Of a stretch of DNA of 64,000 bases, positions 26,339-35,927 are shown piece after piece. How positions within the stretch are numbered: the stretch's first letter is position 1; the number at the start of each line of letters is the position of its first letter. The position numbers and the translations under genes were made by a program. Origin of the DNA: JBKHBT01 sp046542255 (GTDB lineage Bacteria > UBP14 > UBA6098 > JBKHBT01); contig JBKHBT010000004.1 of assembly GCA_046542255.1 (NCBI GenBank), forward strand, positions 18,597 through 82,596, read 5' to 3'. The notes beneath the pieces are model-generated. The model ran no database searches and was not told the DNA's origin. It worked only from the letters and a program-made list of their open reading frames with translations.

Positions 26339-28492
26339 TTAGATATCCATACCTGCGCTAATAACGAAATTCCTGATAGGCGCAATGCCCTTCTCGACTT
26401 CAGAGTAATGGTACTGAAAGACATTATTGACTTTCAATGTAACATAATAATCGCCAAAATCGAAATTATGGCCAATGTCGAGAACCTTCTCGGGAACCGA
26501 TGGCGAATTCGGATAGAGTTCGAAAGTCCTATCGCTTTTGTATCTCCATGCAGCGGTAAGTGATAAGTTTTCTGTATATTTTAACCTACCGGAAATATTG
26601 ACATTATGATCAGGCCTATATGAAAGCTTCTCGCCGGTATCGATATCTTTTGAATCAGTATAGAGATAATTGGCAGATAAAGAACCGAATTTGGCCTGAA
26701 GGTTAAGAGTTATCTCGGTGCCCATAACTCTAGACCGGTCGAGATTTACAAATCTTGCAGTTGTAGTTCCTTCATCGGCTTTTGGTTCGATCATGTCATC
26801 GTACCATGTCGAGAAAAGGGCTACATCGAAAGTTGACCACGGTAGCAAAATATTTCCACCGATCTCTGCGGAATATGATGTCTCTGCTTCCAGTTCGGGA
26901 TTAGGGCGAATTTCAGCAGCCGAAACTGTTACCTGTGTGAAAAGCTCTGCCATTGTAGGTACCCTATACCCAGTGCCAAAGCTCGATCTAAAAGCGATAT
27001 TATCTGCTGCCTGATATACAAGGCCGGCTTTGGGATTGAGCATATAGTATGTTTTTCCTGTAGGAACATCGAAGAAATCACCTCTTGCACCAATAGATAG
27101 CTTGAATGGATCAAAAGCCTTGATCTCATCCTGTGCAAATAATGCAGCACCATAGCCAATACGCTCGCCGTATAAAATCGATTCTACTGTGGATAAATTC
27201 AAATCGCCACCAACTGTGAAGTGATGCTCATCGGAAGAATTATAGCTAATCTGCGAGCTGATGCCTGATTTGCTACTGGATGCATAGAGCCTTTCAAGAT
27301 TATTTTCCGCATCTGCGGCATACTGACGGGAATCCCAATCATCGATAAAGCTGTGTGCTTTAACTGTGATAAATCGCTTTTTGTCGATGTTTCTGTCATT
27401 GTAGATCGCATTTACATTAAGTCTTCGTGAGAAAATACGGTCATCGCGTTCTTCTTCCGGGACACTCAAAGCCTCTACAACATTTTTCCAGTCGAGATAT
27501 TGTCCATGGTCATTATATGAGCCATTTGCAGAGAAAGTAAAGTCTGAAGATGCATCTGGTGCGTATTTGACCTTTCCAAATAGCGATGCTCTTTTAGAAT
27601 AATCGATCATTCTGTAGCTATCATCCATTTTTTCGGATAAGCTAAAGACAGATGACCATTTATCATTCCATGTATTGGTATGTTTAATATTAATCGAGTG
27701 AAAAAGTCTCGTCTCATCTGACCAGCGCCACTGTTCATAGTAAGGTTTGTCCCATACTCCCACATCAGTGCTGACGTGGAAATGTGAACCATTTTTCGGC
27801 TCTTCTGTAATTATATTGATAACACCGCCAAGCGCTCCGGAGCCATAAAGTGCGCTTCCGGCATTTTTAACCATTTCGATTTGCTTGATATGCGTTAGTC
27901 CGAGCGCATCCCATTTGATCTGCCCAGAATCGCCGGCGAGCATAGGAACACCATCGACCATAAGCAAAACTCTCGAGCCAACTCCATAGGAGAAGCCCGA
28001 GCAATTTCTAAGAGCGATAGATTCTTGGCTCATTGTAACACCGGGTGCATTTTTCATAACATCTTTGACATCATAAGCCTTAGCATCATCGACAGCCGTC
28101 TTGTCCAAAACAGTAACAGTTACAGGCGAGTCCTGTAGGTTCTGCTTGGTACGATTTGCGGTAACAATGACTGGTTGCATAGTCTGTGCATGGCTCTCTA
28201 GCTTGATTTTATGGAACACATCATCTGGAATACTTATTATTACAGTATCGGATTTATATCCAACTCTGGAGATAATCATCGTATATGTTCCTTCTTCTAA
28301 GTTAGATATAAAGAAATTACCATCGAAATCGCATGAAGCGCCTTTGCCTTCGCCAACAATCACAATATTAGCCCCGGCCAGAGGCTCGCCGCTATCTTCT
28401 TCTACCACATTACCTGTAAAGGTATGGGACATAAGTGAAGTTATGCCGAACAAACAAAACATCAAAATCACATAATTCTTTGCAATTTTCAT
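26339..28492 (-). CDS. TonB-dependent outer-membrane receptor
   Basis: 717 residues from the ATG at 28492. Signal peptide (YVILMFCLFGITSLMS), then a carboxypeptidase-regulatory-like domain (TFTGNVVEEDSGEPLAGANIVIVGEG, shown here in part), a plug domain (QDSPVTVTVLDK, DVKDVMKNAPGVTM, GALGGVINIITEEP) and a 22-strand-type barrel ending FVISAGMDI. An in-frame ATG at 28552 overlaps the upstream stop (ATGA) and would add 20 residues. The plug resembles the BtuB/colicin-I type. The upstream gene encodes a lipoprotein in the same operon, as is common for receptors with surface or periplasmic binding partners. Ligand unknown. Confidence 0.92.
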   Translation of the reverse strand: MKIAKNYVILMFCLFGITSLMSHTFTGNVVEEDSGEPLAGANIVIVGEGKGASCDFDGNFFISNLEEGTYTMIISRVGYKSDTVIISIPDDVFHKIKLESHAQTMQPVIVTANRTKQNLQDSPVTVTVLDKTAVDDAKAYDVKDVMKNAPGVTMSQESIALRNCSGFSYGVGSRVLLMVDGVPMLAGDSGQIKWDALGLTHIKQIEMVKNAGSALYGSGALGGVINIITEEPKNGSHFHVSTDVGVWDKPYYEQWRWSDETRLFHSINIKHTNTWNDKWSSVFSLSEKMDDSYRMIDYSKRASLFGKVKYAPDASSDFTFSANGSYNDHGQYLDWKNVVEALSVPEEERDDRIFSRRLNVNAIYNDRNIDKKRFITVKAHSFIDDWDSRQYAADAENNLERLYASSSKSGISSQISYNSSDEHHFTVGGDLNLSTVESILYGERIGYGAALFAQDEIKAFDPFKLSIGARGDFFDVPTGKTYYMLNPKAGLVYQAADNIAFRSSFGTGYRVPTMAELFTQVTVSAAEIRPNPELEAETSYSAEIGGNILLPWSTFDVALFSTWYDDMIEPKADEGTTTARFVNLDRSRVMGTEITLNLQAKFGSLSANYLYTDSKDIDTGEKLSYRPDHNVNISGRLKYTENLSLTAAWRYKSDRTFELYPNSPSVPEKVLDIGHNFDFGDYYVTLKVNNVFQYHYSEVEKGIAPIRNFVISAGMDI

Positions 28493-28548
28493 TTTCTGTC
28501 TCTTGTTTATAATTATTTTTTCATAATCGAAATTAAATCTATAGACTG

Positions 28549-29010
28549 TCATGGTATATACACCTCGTCAAAGTTTACGTATAAAGTACCTGCATAGAAG
28601 TTATCATTTTCGATGACAACCTGGCCGGCTTCATCGGGGTCGTCAGGCTCGGTATATTGGGTCAATACATTTCTTTGATCGACTGAATCAGCATTACCAA
28701 TTGCAGCCACAAAAAGCCAGTTGTATCTTCCTCTTTCATCAGGTTGAATTTCATAATCATAGGAAACAGGTTCTTCTTCGAAAGGAATGTTTTCAAAAGC
28801 AACAAGATAGCTCAAATCTAATGCATCATCTGGTGGCCGGTCTTTAGCCAATACGACAAAAGCATTGGTTATATTATCTGGCCATTCGCCTTCGAAAACT
28901 ACAGTACCATAGACGGTCGAGCCTAAAGGTTCTATCCCATGGTCCTTACAACCTGCAATCAAAATTAAAAATATAAAGAGAGTCAAAGGAACTATATTTT
29001 TTCTATTCAT
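28549..29010 (-). CDS. Lipoprotein partner of the TonB-dependent receptor
   Basis: A 153-residue lipoprotein. The lipobox LIAGC puts the lipidated residue at Cys21. The mature part is acidic and starts with a carboxypeptidase-regulatory-like beta segment (GSTVYGTVVFEGEWPDNI), followed by NAFVVLAKDRPPDD and YNWLFVAAIGNADS. It has no homologue I can name. GGGAG lies before the start. Its stop overlaps a possible start of the receptor gene, so the two are made together. A substrate-capturing lipoprotein is the natural inference. Confidence 0.75.
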   Translation of the reverse strand: MNRKNIVPLTLFIFLILIAGCKDHGIEPLGSTVYGTVVFEGEWPDNITNAFVVLAKDRPPDDALDLSYLVAFENIPFEEEPVSYDYEIQPDERGRYNWLFVAAIGNADSVDQRNVLTQYTEPDDPDEAGQVVIENDNFYAGTLYVNFDEVYIP

Positions 29011-29041
29011 ATTTATCTCCCTACCGTTTCAAAGAATATAA

Positions 29042-29068
29042 ACTATACTCCAGTTTTCAATTCGTCAA
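29042..29068 (-). promoter_or_regulatory. Candidate promoter of the lipoprotein-receptor operon
   Basis: Read on the minus strand: TTGACG and TATAGT separated by 15 bases. An overlapping alternative is TTGAAA-16-TATTCT. Either would start transcription shortly before the GGGAG of the lipoprotein gene. The exact boxes are uncertain. Confidence 0.4.
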
Positions 29069-29147
29069 GAATTAATTCAAATGTATGCTCACAAATTTTT
29101 CTTTTTTTGGTTAAGCTAATTTTCACTAAATTTCTTTTTTTACTAAC

Positions 29148-29174
29148 TTGACTTTGTGAGCTATGGCATATAAA
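29148..29174 (+). promoter_or_regulatory. Candidate promoter of the envelope operon
   Basis: TTGACT (29148-29153) and TATAAA (29169-29174) are separated by 15 bases, just ahead of the DUF374 acyltransferase start at 29188. The spacing is short and the leader would be only a few bases. It is divergent from the lipoprotein-receptor promoter in the same 177-base gap. Confidence 0.4.
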
Positions 29175-29187
29175 TTAGCCGATTGAT

Positions 29188-29784
29188 ATGAAAGAGAAGA
29201 TATATGCATTCATCATACGTTCTTTGTTAAGGTGTATTGGTTTCACCTGGCGGGTAAAATTTGAGCTGTCACATTTGCCCTTGAATAAAAGGTTTATCTA
29301 TATATTTTGGCACAGGTATATTCTTCCGCTCGCATACTTATATAGAAATCAGGATATTGGCATAATTGTCAGCGAGAGCAAGGATGGCGAGATAATTAGC
29401 CAGGTCATTCTGAAGATGGGTTATACGCCAATTCGCGGCTCCAGTTCCAGAGGAGGAAGTAAAGCACTCCGTAAATCGGTTAAATTTCTACGGAATGACG
29501 GAGTGCTGGCAATTACGCCGGATGGCCCAAGAGGCCCACTTTATAAAGCACAAAAAGGTTTCGAAATCGCCGCAAAGATGGCAAAAGTCAAGATTGTGCC
29601 GATTTGTGTCGAAGCAAAACCTGCCTGGCGACTTAAAACATGGGATAAGATGCTTATACCAATGCCATTTGCGAAAATCACTGTAAGAAGCAAGCAGCCA
29701 ATAGATGGAAGTGCCGAGTCGGTATATCAGGATGTCTCCGATGCTCTGATGGGCCTCGAAAAATGGGAAGATGAAATTGAATAG
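29188..29784 (+). CDS. DUF374 lysophospholipid acyltransferase family protein
   Basis: 198 residues. The family signatures are FWHRYILPL (His42), IVSESKDGE, MGYTPIRGSSSRGG and ITPDGPRGP (PDGPRGP at 111-117). The domain belongs to the acyltransferase fold in which His and a nearby acidic residue act in acyl transfer. Directly upstream of waaA and lpxK, it probably acylates lipid A or a phospholipid precursor, but the reaction of this subfamily is not established from sequence. It overlaps waaA by 14 bases. Confidence 0.85.
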   Translation: MKEKIYAFIIRSLLRCIGFTWRVKFELSHLPLNKRFIYIFWHRYILPLAYLYRNQDIGIIVSESKDGEIISQVILKMGYTPIRGSSSRGGSKALRKSVKFLRNDGVLAITPDGPRGPLYKAQKGFEIAAKMAKVKIVPICVEAKPAWRLKTWDKMLIPMPFAKITVRSKQPIDGSAESVYQDVSDALMGLEKWEDEIE

Positions 29785-31024
29785 ACTATTGAGAATAATA
29801 ATGAATACTCTAATAACGCTGGTTCTTGTGGTATTTTGGCCAATTCTAATAATCATATCGATTATTGCAAGAGATAAGCTCTCTCACAGGCTAGGAATCT
29901 GGGGAGATTTACCCGATGATTTTTATTGGATACATGCTGCATCTATGGGTGAGACCAAAGTGGCTCTTATCTTCGCAAGCATGATAAGGAGATATGACAG
30001 CGAAACCGAAATACTATTTACCGTTACAACGCCTACTGGATATCGTTTTCTTAAAGAAAGTCTTCCAGAAAAAGCACAGGTCAGGATTCTTCCGGTCGAT
30101 TATCCTCTATTTGTGAAAATTGCATTAGGCCAAACTGGAAATATAAAAGGCTTTTTTATGGTTGAGACAGAATATTGGTTCAATCTTATGAGTGAATTAA
30201 AAAAAAGGCATGTACCAATTTATGTAATAAACGGCCGATTATCTGATTCGACTATGAGATTTGTGAAGTTTTTAGGCCAAGATTTAGTTAAGAATATTCA
30301 ATGTTTTTGCGTGACAGGTAGGGAAGTTGAAGTCAATCTTCGGAAGCTGGGAATCCAGCCAGAAAAGATTAGAATATGCGGCAATCTTAAGTCTTCGATC
30401 GATGTCCCCAGCGAAATCGATTCCGATTTCGAATTTCTCGATAAAGACGATTTCATCGTTTGCGGAAGCACAAGGCCGGGGGAAGAAGAGATCATTCTCG
30501 ATTCTTTTAGCAGGATAAAAGAAAAATTCCCAGAAATAAAAATGATAATTGCCCCCAGACATCTAAGAAGGATTTCCACAATAGAAAAAATATTAGATGA
30601 CAGGAATATGTCTTTTGCGAAGCTATCCGAAATGAAAATCGATGATATCATATTGCTCGACTCCATGGGAGTTTTGCAACAAATCTATCAAAAAGCCAGG
30701 ATTGCCTTTATAGGTGGCACTCTAATTGATTTCGGCGGGCATAACCCTTTGGAAGCTGCTGTTTTCGCCAGGCCGGTTCTATTTGGCCCTTATTATAGCT
30801 CTGCAAAAGATTCCTACGAAACGCTGCTCGACACAAAAGGCGGTTTCTTAATTCGAAATAGCGATGAATTTGCCAGAATCAGCGAAAAACTCCTGAGCGA
30901 TGATAGTCTATGGAATAATTCTGGTAAAAATGCCAAAAAGGCTGTTGATAGGCTTTCCAATGGCAATAGAAATTACTATGATTTTATAAAAGAACTTGTT
31001 TATTCAGAATTAGAGGCGATATGA
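29771..31024 (+). CDS. waaA: 3-deoxy-D-manno-octulosonic acid transferase
   Basis: Transfers Kdo from CMP-Kdo to lipid A precursor (KdtA). 417 residues: N-terminal membrane anchor (about 10-33), then a GT-B fold of family GT30. Signatures: WIHAASMGE with the probable catalytic Glu61, MVETEYWFNL, VINGRLSDST, ICGNLKSS, CGSTRPGEEE and FIGGTLIDFGGHNPLEAA. It overlaps both neighbours (14 bases with the acyltransferase, 4 with lpxK). Its presence shows the organism makes a Kdo-containing lipopolysaccharide core. Confidence 0.95.
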   Translation: MKLNRLLRIIMNTLITLVLVVFWPILIIISIIARDKLSHRLGIWGDLPDDFYWIHAASMGETKVALIFASMIRRYDSETEILFTVTTPTGYRFLKESLPEKAQVRILPVDYPLFVKIALGQTGNIKGFFMVETEYWFNLMSELKKRHVPIYVINGRLSDSTMRFVKFLGQDLVKNIQCFCVTGREVEVNLRKLGIQPEKIRICGNLKSSIDVPSEIDSDFEFLDKDDFIVCGSTRPGEEEIILDSFSRIKEKFPEIKMIIAPRHLRRISTIEKILDDRNMSFAKLSEMKIDDIILLDSMGVLQQIYQKARIAFIGGTLIDFGGHNPLEAAVFARPVLFGPYYSSAKDSYETLLDTKGGFLIRNSDEFARISEKLLSDDSLWNNSGKNAKKAVDRLSNGNRNYYDFIKELVYSELEAI

Positions 31025-32016
31025 TTTTTAGGTGGATTGTTTCTAAAATCTATTTTATGTTTATCCGGATTCGCCAATTTATATATAGTAAAGGCATCAA
31101 AAAGCGATACGAATCTCGATTACCGGTTGCCTCGATCGGCAGTATCGAATTTGGCGGTACAGGGAAGACACCTATGGCGTATTATATCATCGAATATTTA
31201 CAAAAGATGGGTTTTACGCCAATTTTGCTTAGTCGCGGTTATGGCCGCATGAAATCCGAGCAGGTGATAGCAAGAGGGCGCATTAAAAACGGAAGCCACA
31301 AAGATTTCGGTGATGAACCATATATGATAAATCAAAAGACGGCCTGTGATATGATAATCCATAAAGACCGCGCCGCATCGGCAAAAATTGCAGAAACGAT
31401 GAATATAGAAAAGCCGGTATTGGTTCTCGATGATGGCTTTCAATACATGAAACTAATCGCTGATATCGACATAATTCTTTTGACAGGCGGGACAAGTATT
31501 AAAGAACGTAAGATGTTTCCATTCAAGGATAAAGAGGGATATTCCATGACATTTCGAGATAGCCCTAATCGGCTTAAGGAAGCCGATTTTATATTCATGA
31601 AGGATGAGAGAATCGATGATATAGATGATTTCTCTGATGCGGCAAAATATATTTTTAGCTATCGGGTGAATAACGATGCCGCATTTGATAAGGTTGTCCT
31701 TCTTTCTGCGATAGCTCGGAATGAACGTTTTTACGAAACGGCCAGCCAGTTTGATTGCGAGATCATCGAGCACTTTAAATTCAAGGATCATCATAATTAT
31801 GAGCCAGGTGAACTTTCTTCGATCATTGCTTTTGCTTCGGGCCATAATTGCGATGCAATTTTGACTACCGAAAAGGATTATTATAGAATACCTACCGAAT
31901 TCCTTACCAAATTCAAGTTTATTCCGATAAGGATTGTCATCGAAATCGAAAATGAGAATGATTTCATCGATAAATTTACCAAAAAGCTTGAGGGAAATTT
32001 GGAGATACTGTTTTGA
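31021..32016 (+). CDS. lpxK: Tetraacyldisaccharide 4'-kinase
   Basis: Adds the 4'-phosphate of lipid A. 331 residues with an N-terminal membrane-associated helix, the P-loop GGTGKTP beginning at residue 45, the characteristic GYGRMKSEQV and DDGFQYMKL (DDGFQ at 137-141) and the C-terminal HYNY-like substrate region FKDHHNYEPGEL with TTEKDYYRIP. It overlaps waaA and the following glycosyltransferase by four bases each. Confidence 0.94.
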   Translation: MIFRWIVSKIYFMFIRIRQFIYSKGIKKRYESRLPVASIGSIEFGGTGKTPMAYYIIEYLQKMGFTPILLSRGYGRMKSEQVIARGRIKNGSHKDFGDEPYMINQKTACDMIIHKDRAASAKIAETMNIEKPVLVLDDGFQYMKLIADIDIILLTGGTSIKERKMFPFKDKEGYSMTFRDSPNRLKEADFIFMKDERIDDIDDFSDAAKYIFSYRVNNDAAFDKVVLLSAIARNERFYETASQFDCEIIEHFKFKDHHNYEPGELSSIIAFASGHNCDAILTTEKDYYRIPTEFLTKFKFIPIRIVIEIENENDFIDKFTKKLEGNLEILF

Positions 32017-33233
32017 GAATTCTTTTTGCAAATACCTTGCATTTCCGACATGGCGGGCCTTCGGTGCATACATTCGACCTTGTGGAGCTTTTAAGAAATG
32101 CGGGGCATTCGGCTGAGATATTCTCTATGAAGCATGAAAGAAACCTGGAATCTGAGATCGCTGAATATTTTCCGAGCAAGATAGACTATCCAGCATTACT
32201 CGAGGAAGGTGGCCTGAAGAATTCTCTGAAAGTACTATCCAGAACTTTTTATAGCCGTGAATCTCAAAAAAACTTTGAAGCATTACTAGATCATTATAAA
32301 CCCGATATCGTACATTTGCAAAACTATCTTCATCATCTTACGCCATCTATTATCCGGCCTGCCAGAAAACGGGGCATTCCGGTATTCTGGACATTGCATG
32401 ATTCTGTTCTTGTCTGTCCAAATACTAATCTTTTCAATGATCGCCTTCATGGGCCATGCACCAAATGCGATTCAACTTTCAAAAGGCTGATTAATCCAAT
32501 AATCAATAAATGCAAAAAAGATTCTCGGGCAGCATCTTTCATAGCTTCATTAGAAGCATTGTCTTTTCAAATAATCGGACTTGAGAAAATGATTGATTTT
32601 TTTATATCACCCAGTAAATTTCTAATAGGCCAGTTAAATAAGATGGGTTTTCAGCGCAGGAATATTTATTATATTCCAAATTTTTCTAATTTCCCATCAA
32701 AAGATACACCGATTGGAGATTATGTCCTCTATTTTGGCCGAATTGAAAATGCAAAGGGTATTTTTGACCTTATTGAAGCTGTGGAGAGTATTCAGAATGA
32801 TATCTCTCTTATAATTGCAGGTGGCGGCTCGAAGCAAGGAGAAATTATCGAATCTGATAGAATACATTATATTGGGCATCTTGGCAAAGATGAATTAATC
32901 GATGCAATATCGAATTCGAGATTTACTGTGATGCCATCCATTTGCTATGAAAATGCACCGCTTACAGTGGCTGAATCGATGCTTCTTTCCAAGCCGGTAA
33001 TAGGTTCTGATATCGGTGGTATTCCCGAGCTTATATCTCATGGTGAAACGGGATATATTTTCGAGCCAGGTAATACAAAAGAGCTTTCTGGATATATCAA
33101 AAAACTCTGGAATAGCCCGAATTTGGTTAAAAGAATGGGAAAGCGGGGAAGGACTATCGCGTCAGTGAGACATTCGCCACAAAAATATCTGAATGAATTA
33201 ATGAAATTATATAAAAATTCGAGGGAGAAATAG
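32013..33233 (+). CDS. Glycosyltransferase family 4 protein
   Basis: 406 residues, GT-B fold. N-terminal domain begins ILFANTLHFRHGGPSVHTFDLVE, here only in outline. The acceptor side has HDSVLVCPNTNLF followed by Cys-x2-Cys (GPCTKCDS), a cysteine pattern common in one GT4 subgroup and possibly zinc-binding. The donor domain shows YFGRIENAKGI and the E-x7-E pair (Glu313, Glu321) in CYENAPLTVAESMLLSKPVI, then GGIPELISHGETGYIF. Probably adds a sugar to the LPS core or an exopolysaccharide. Linkage and donor cannot be told. Confidence 0.9.
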   Translation: MRILFANTLHFRHGGPSVHTFDLVELLRNAGHSAEIFSMKHERNLESEIAEYFPSKIDYPALLEEGGLKNSLKVLSRTFYSRESQKNFEALLDHYKPDIVHLQNYLHHLTPSIIRPARKRGIPVFWTLHDSVLVCPNTNLFNDRLHGPCTKCDSTFKRLINPIINKCKKDSRAASFIASLEALSFQIIGLEKMIDFFISPSKFLIGQLNKMGFQRRNIYYIPNFSNFPSKDTPIGDYVLYFGRIENAKGIFDLIEAVESIQNDISLIIAGGGSKQGEIIESDRIHYIGHLGKDELIDAISNSRFTVMPSICYENAPLTVAESMLLSKPVIGSDIGGIPELISHGETGYIFEPGNTKELSGYIKKLWNSPNLVKRMGKRGRTIASVRHSPQKYLNELMKLYKNSREK

Positions 33234-34087
33234 TGAAAATACTAATGACTGGCTCGGAAGGAATGCTGGGCTCGGATATAATCGAAATATTGAAAAAAGA
33301 ACATCAGGTAATCGGATTTGATAAAGAGCAATTGGATATAACTGATCGCTCAGCTTTGGAAGCGGCTTTCAATATGCATCAGCCAGAACTGGTACTACAC
33401 CTTGCAGCCCTTACTGATTTGGATTATTGCGAGCGCAATCCAGTCGATGCTTTCAAAGTCAATACCGAGGCAACTGCCGATATTGCCGAGCTTTGCGCAC
33501 TTCATGGCAGCAATATGATATATATAAGCACAAGCGGAGTCTTTCAGGGTAATCGCAAAAAGCCTTATTCCGAAGATGATATACCAAACCCGGTGAGTAT
33601 TTATGGGCAGAGTAAATATAATGGCGAAAAAGAGGTCAGGCGATTTCTCGATGACGACTCATGGCTTATTCTAAGAGCTGGCTGGCTCTTTGGAGGCGGC
33701 AATCGAGATAAAAAATTCGTTGGTAAAATGTATAAGCTTATGAAAAAACTCGATGAAGTAAAAGTAGTCGATGATATATATGGAAGCCCTGTCTATACTA
33801 AAGATTTTGGTGAAACGATACAATTTTTGATTGCGAAAAAGGCTTCTGGTCTTTATCATATAGTCAATGAGGGAATCGTTTCAAGATATGAAATCGCCCT
33901 CGAGATGAAAAGTATTGTAGGCTTCGATACTAAGACGCAAAGAGCATCAGCGGACGAATTCCCTGCCGTTGCTCCAAGGCCTCCTATGGAAGGAATCGTC
34001 AGCCATAACCTGAAGGAAAGGTATGAATACAGGCTTCGAAACTGGAAAGAAGCACTCGGAGAATATTTAAAAAGACTGGATAAATAA
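33233..34087 (+). CDS. RmlD-like NAD(P)-dependent sugar-nucleotide reductase
   Basis: 284 residues, GTG start with GAGGGAG upstream; its first base is the last base of the previous stop. Extended SDR fold: TGSEGMLGS nucleotide-binding loop at 6-14, HLAALTDLDYCERNP, and catalytic YGQSK with Tyr124 and Lys128. The layout matches dTDP-4-dehydrorhamnose reductase (RmlD), but the rest of the rhamnose pathway is not nearby, so another 4-keto sugar nucleotide is possible. Confidence 0.85.
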   Translation: MKILMTGSEGMLGSDIIEILKKEHQVIGFDKEQLDITDRSALEAAFNMHQPELVLHLAALTDLDYCERNPVDAFKVNTEATADIAELCALHGSNMIYISTSGVFQGNRKKPYSEDDIPNPVSIYGQSKYNGEKEVRRFLDDDSWLILRAGWLFGGGNRDKKFVGKMYKLMKKLDEVKVVDDIYGSPVYTKDFGETIQFLIAKKASGLYHIVNEGIVSRYEIALEMKSIVGFDTKTQRASADEFPAVAPRPPMEGIVSHNLKERYEYRLRNWKEALGEYLKRLDK

Positions 34088-34090
34088 TTT

Positions 34091-35605
34091 ATGAAAAATA
34101 ATATTATCAATTCTGTACTTTTGATATTAATAATTTCTATTGCTATTTCAAGCGACAATGAAGGATTGACTTTTATGCAGAATAGCATTGTTAATCGGCT
34201 ATCCCATCAATTTGAAATTCGTTCTGATATATTTCGCCCTACCGATGAGCCTGCTCCTTTCGAAGAGATTGAAAAAAACATTGAAGCTATGGACTCTATC
34301 GACGATAATAATCGAATGTGGTTGGATTTTGCGAAAGAAAAGATGAATATTTACCCAAATAAGGATGATGAAATGGCAATCTGGCTGGAACCGGGTTTTT
34401 GGGGAGTGGCCAATGATAAAGATAGGAAGGATACATATTTCTGGGGCCGATTCGGAAGCGCATTTCAAAAAGGTATGGTAACAATGCAAGGCGTGTATGA
34501 TGTCGATTTTGGCCTAATCGATGATTCTACTTATACAGGTTTCAAATGGGATGGCAAATCCGGAAGCCTGGGGCAGAGCTATATTGCTTTCTCAAAACCA
34601 GAATGGCGTTTTTTATTAGGCAATGATTATATTCATTGGGGTAGAGGCCTTCTTTTTAATAAGAATATGAAAACGATGCCAATGCTGCAGTACAGAATAG
34701 ATTTTTGGGATAGGCTAAGAATCAGCTATATGCATGGTAAACTGGATAGGTTTATATTTCCAAAGCCCTATATAGATCCAGGTGTGCATAATACAATATA
34801 TATAGAACGTTATCTTGCCGGCCATAAAGCCGAATTATATTTCGATAAGTTTTCTTTGTATTTTATCGAGAGTGTTGTCTATGGTGGTGAATCTCGCCCA
34901 CCAGAGCCCCATTACATTCTTCCTATAACATGGATGCACGGCGAACAGCTTAATAGTGGTATCGATGATAATACTTTTATTTCTGCCGGTGGCAAGCTTA
35001 ATTTGAATAATTTTCTTTTCGAGGCCGAGTTTATGATCGATGATTATCAATACGAGAAAGAGTCTATCGGCGACCAGGAGCCCAACGAACTGGGCTTAAG
35101 TGTTTATGGCGAATATGCTGATGAACTTTTTGGAAAGTGGATAAATTATTCTGTTTTATACGAAGGCATTACTAATCGAACCTACAATCAAAGATTTGAA
35201 ACAAATCGCTATCTTTATAAAAATAAACCGATCGGTTCTCAGATCGGAAACGATGCAGACATTATAAGAATTAGAGTCGATTATTGGTATAGTCCATTTT
35301 GTATATTTTCCTTGACAGAAGAGTTTGGCCGTCAAGGAGAAGGCGGTATATATAATGACTGGGATAGCCCCTGGGATACAGATTCATCTATGACATATAC
35401 AGAGCCATTTCCGACGGGTATTATTGAAAAGCGTCAGACAACAAGACTCGATATATTCGGATTCTGGAATAATCATCTCAATTACAATCTTTTTTTCTCA
35501 TATTCCGACTTTAAAAATTTTAATAATATAAAAAATAAAAAAGATTCAAACTGGGAAATTGGATTTGATATAAAATACAATTTTCACTATGGTTACGGCG
35601 GTTAA
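34091..35605 (+). CDS. Outer-membrane beta-barrel protein, Wzi-like
   Basis: 504 residues with a signal peptide (SVLLILIISIAIS). After a roughly 70-residue N-terminal region come alternating strands with aromatic ends, typical of an outer-membrane barrel, and the end is KYNFHYGYGG. The segment RFLLGNDYIHWGRGLLFNKN followed by a conserved MPMLQY resembles the Wzi/capsule-assembly barrel family, but this is a weak pattern match. It is three bases downstream of the reductase gene, so it belongs to the envelope operon. A polysaccharide-anchoring role would fit. Confidence 0.65.
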   Translation: MKNNIINSVLLILIISIAISSDNEGLTFMQNSIVNRLSHQFEIRSDIFRPTDEPAPFEEIEKNIEAMDSIDDNNRMWLDFAKEKMNIYPNKDDEMAIWLEPGFWGVANDKDRKDTYFWGRFGSAFQKGMVTMQGVYDVDFGLIDDSTYTGFKWDGKSGSLGQSYIAFSKPEWRFLLGNDYIHWGRGLLFNKNMKTMPMLQYRIDFWDRLRISYMHGKLDRFIFPKPYIDPGVHNTIYIERYLAGHKAELYFDKFSLYFIESVVYGGESRPPEPHYILPITWMHGEQLNSGIDDNTFISAGGKLNLNNFLFEAEFMIDDYQYEKESIGDQEPNELGLSVYGEYADELFGKWINYSVLYEGITNRTYNQRFETNRYLYKNKPIGSQIGNDADIIRIRVDYWYSPFCIFSLTEEFGRQGEGGIYNDWDSPWDTDSSMTYTEPFPTGIIEKRQTTRLDIFGFWNNHLNYNLFFSYSDFKNFNNIKNKKDSNWEIGFDIKYNFHYGYGG

Positions 35606-35671
35606 TCATGATAATTTTTATCCAAAATGACAGAAAAATTACTCTTTATGCCTATATAACAAGGATTTTAG

Positions 35672-35699
35672 TTGACAAAGCTTAATATATCAATATAAT
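35672..35699 (+). promoter_or_regulatory. Consensus promoter upstream of the giant-protein cluster (P1a)
   Basis: A perfect TTGACA (35672-35677) and a perfect TATAAT (35694-35699) separated by 16 bases. This is the best promoter in the window. It would give a leader of about 270 bases before the ATG at 35977. Confidence 0.7.
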
Positions 35700-35812
35700 T
35701 AGTTAATGATAAGTTGTTTTTTAACATGTTTTTAGAGCAATTAGAAAAAGGAGAAAAAATAAAATTGGAGCTTTTTTTGGTATTTGATTTGATATTAAAC
35801 ACAAAAAAGGAC

Positions 35813-35841
35813 TTGACAGAGCAATGAGGCTACTCTATTTT
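35813..35841 (+). promoter_or_regulatory. Second promoter upstream of the giant-protein cluster (P1b)
   Basis: TTGACA (35813-35818) and TATTTT (35836-35841) with a 17-base spacer, start near 35848. In tandem with P1a it suggests strong or dual control of the 3059-residue protein gene. The remaining part of the 293-base gap shows no gene. Confidence 0.6.
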
Positions 35842-35927
35842 TAGCCAAACTTTATAGTGTTGGAGCAAAAGAAATGCTTCATTGTGTATTAATGAAAAAT
35901 GGGTGTGAAAACGAAAAGAACAAAAAT

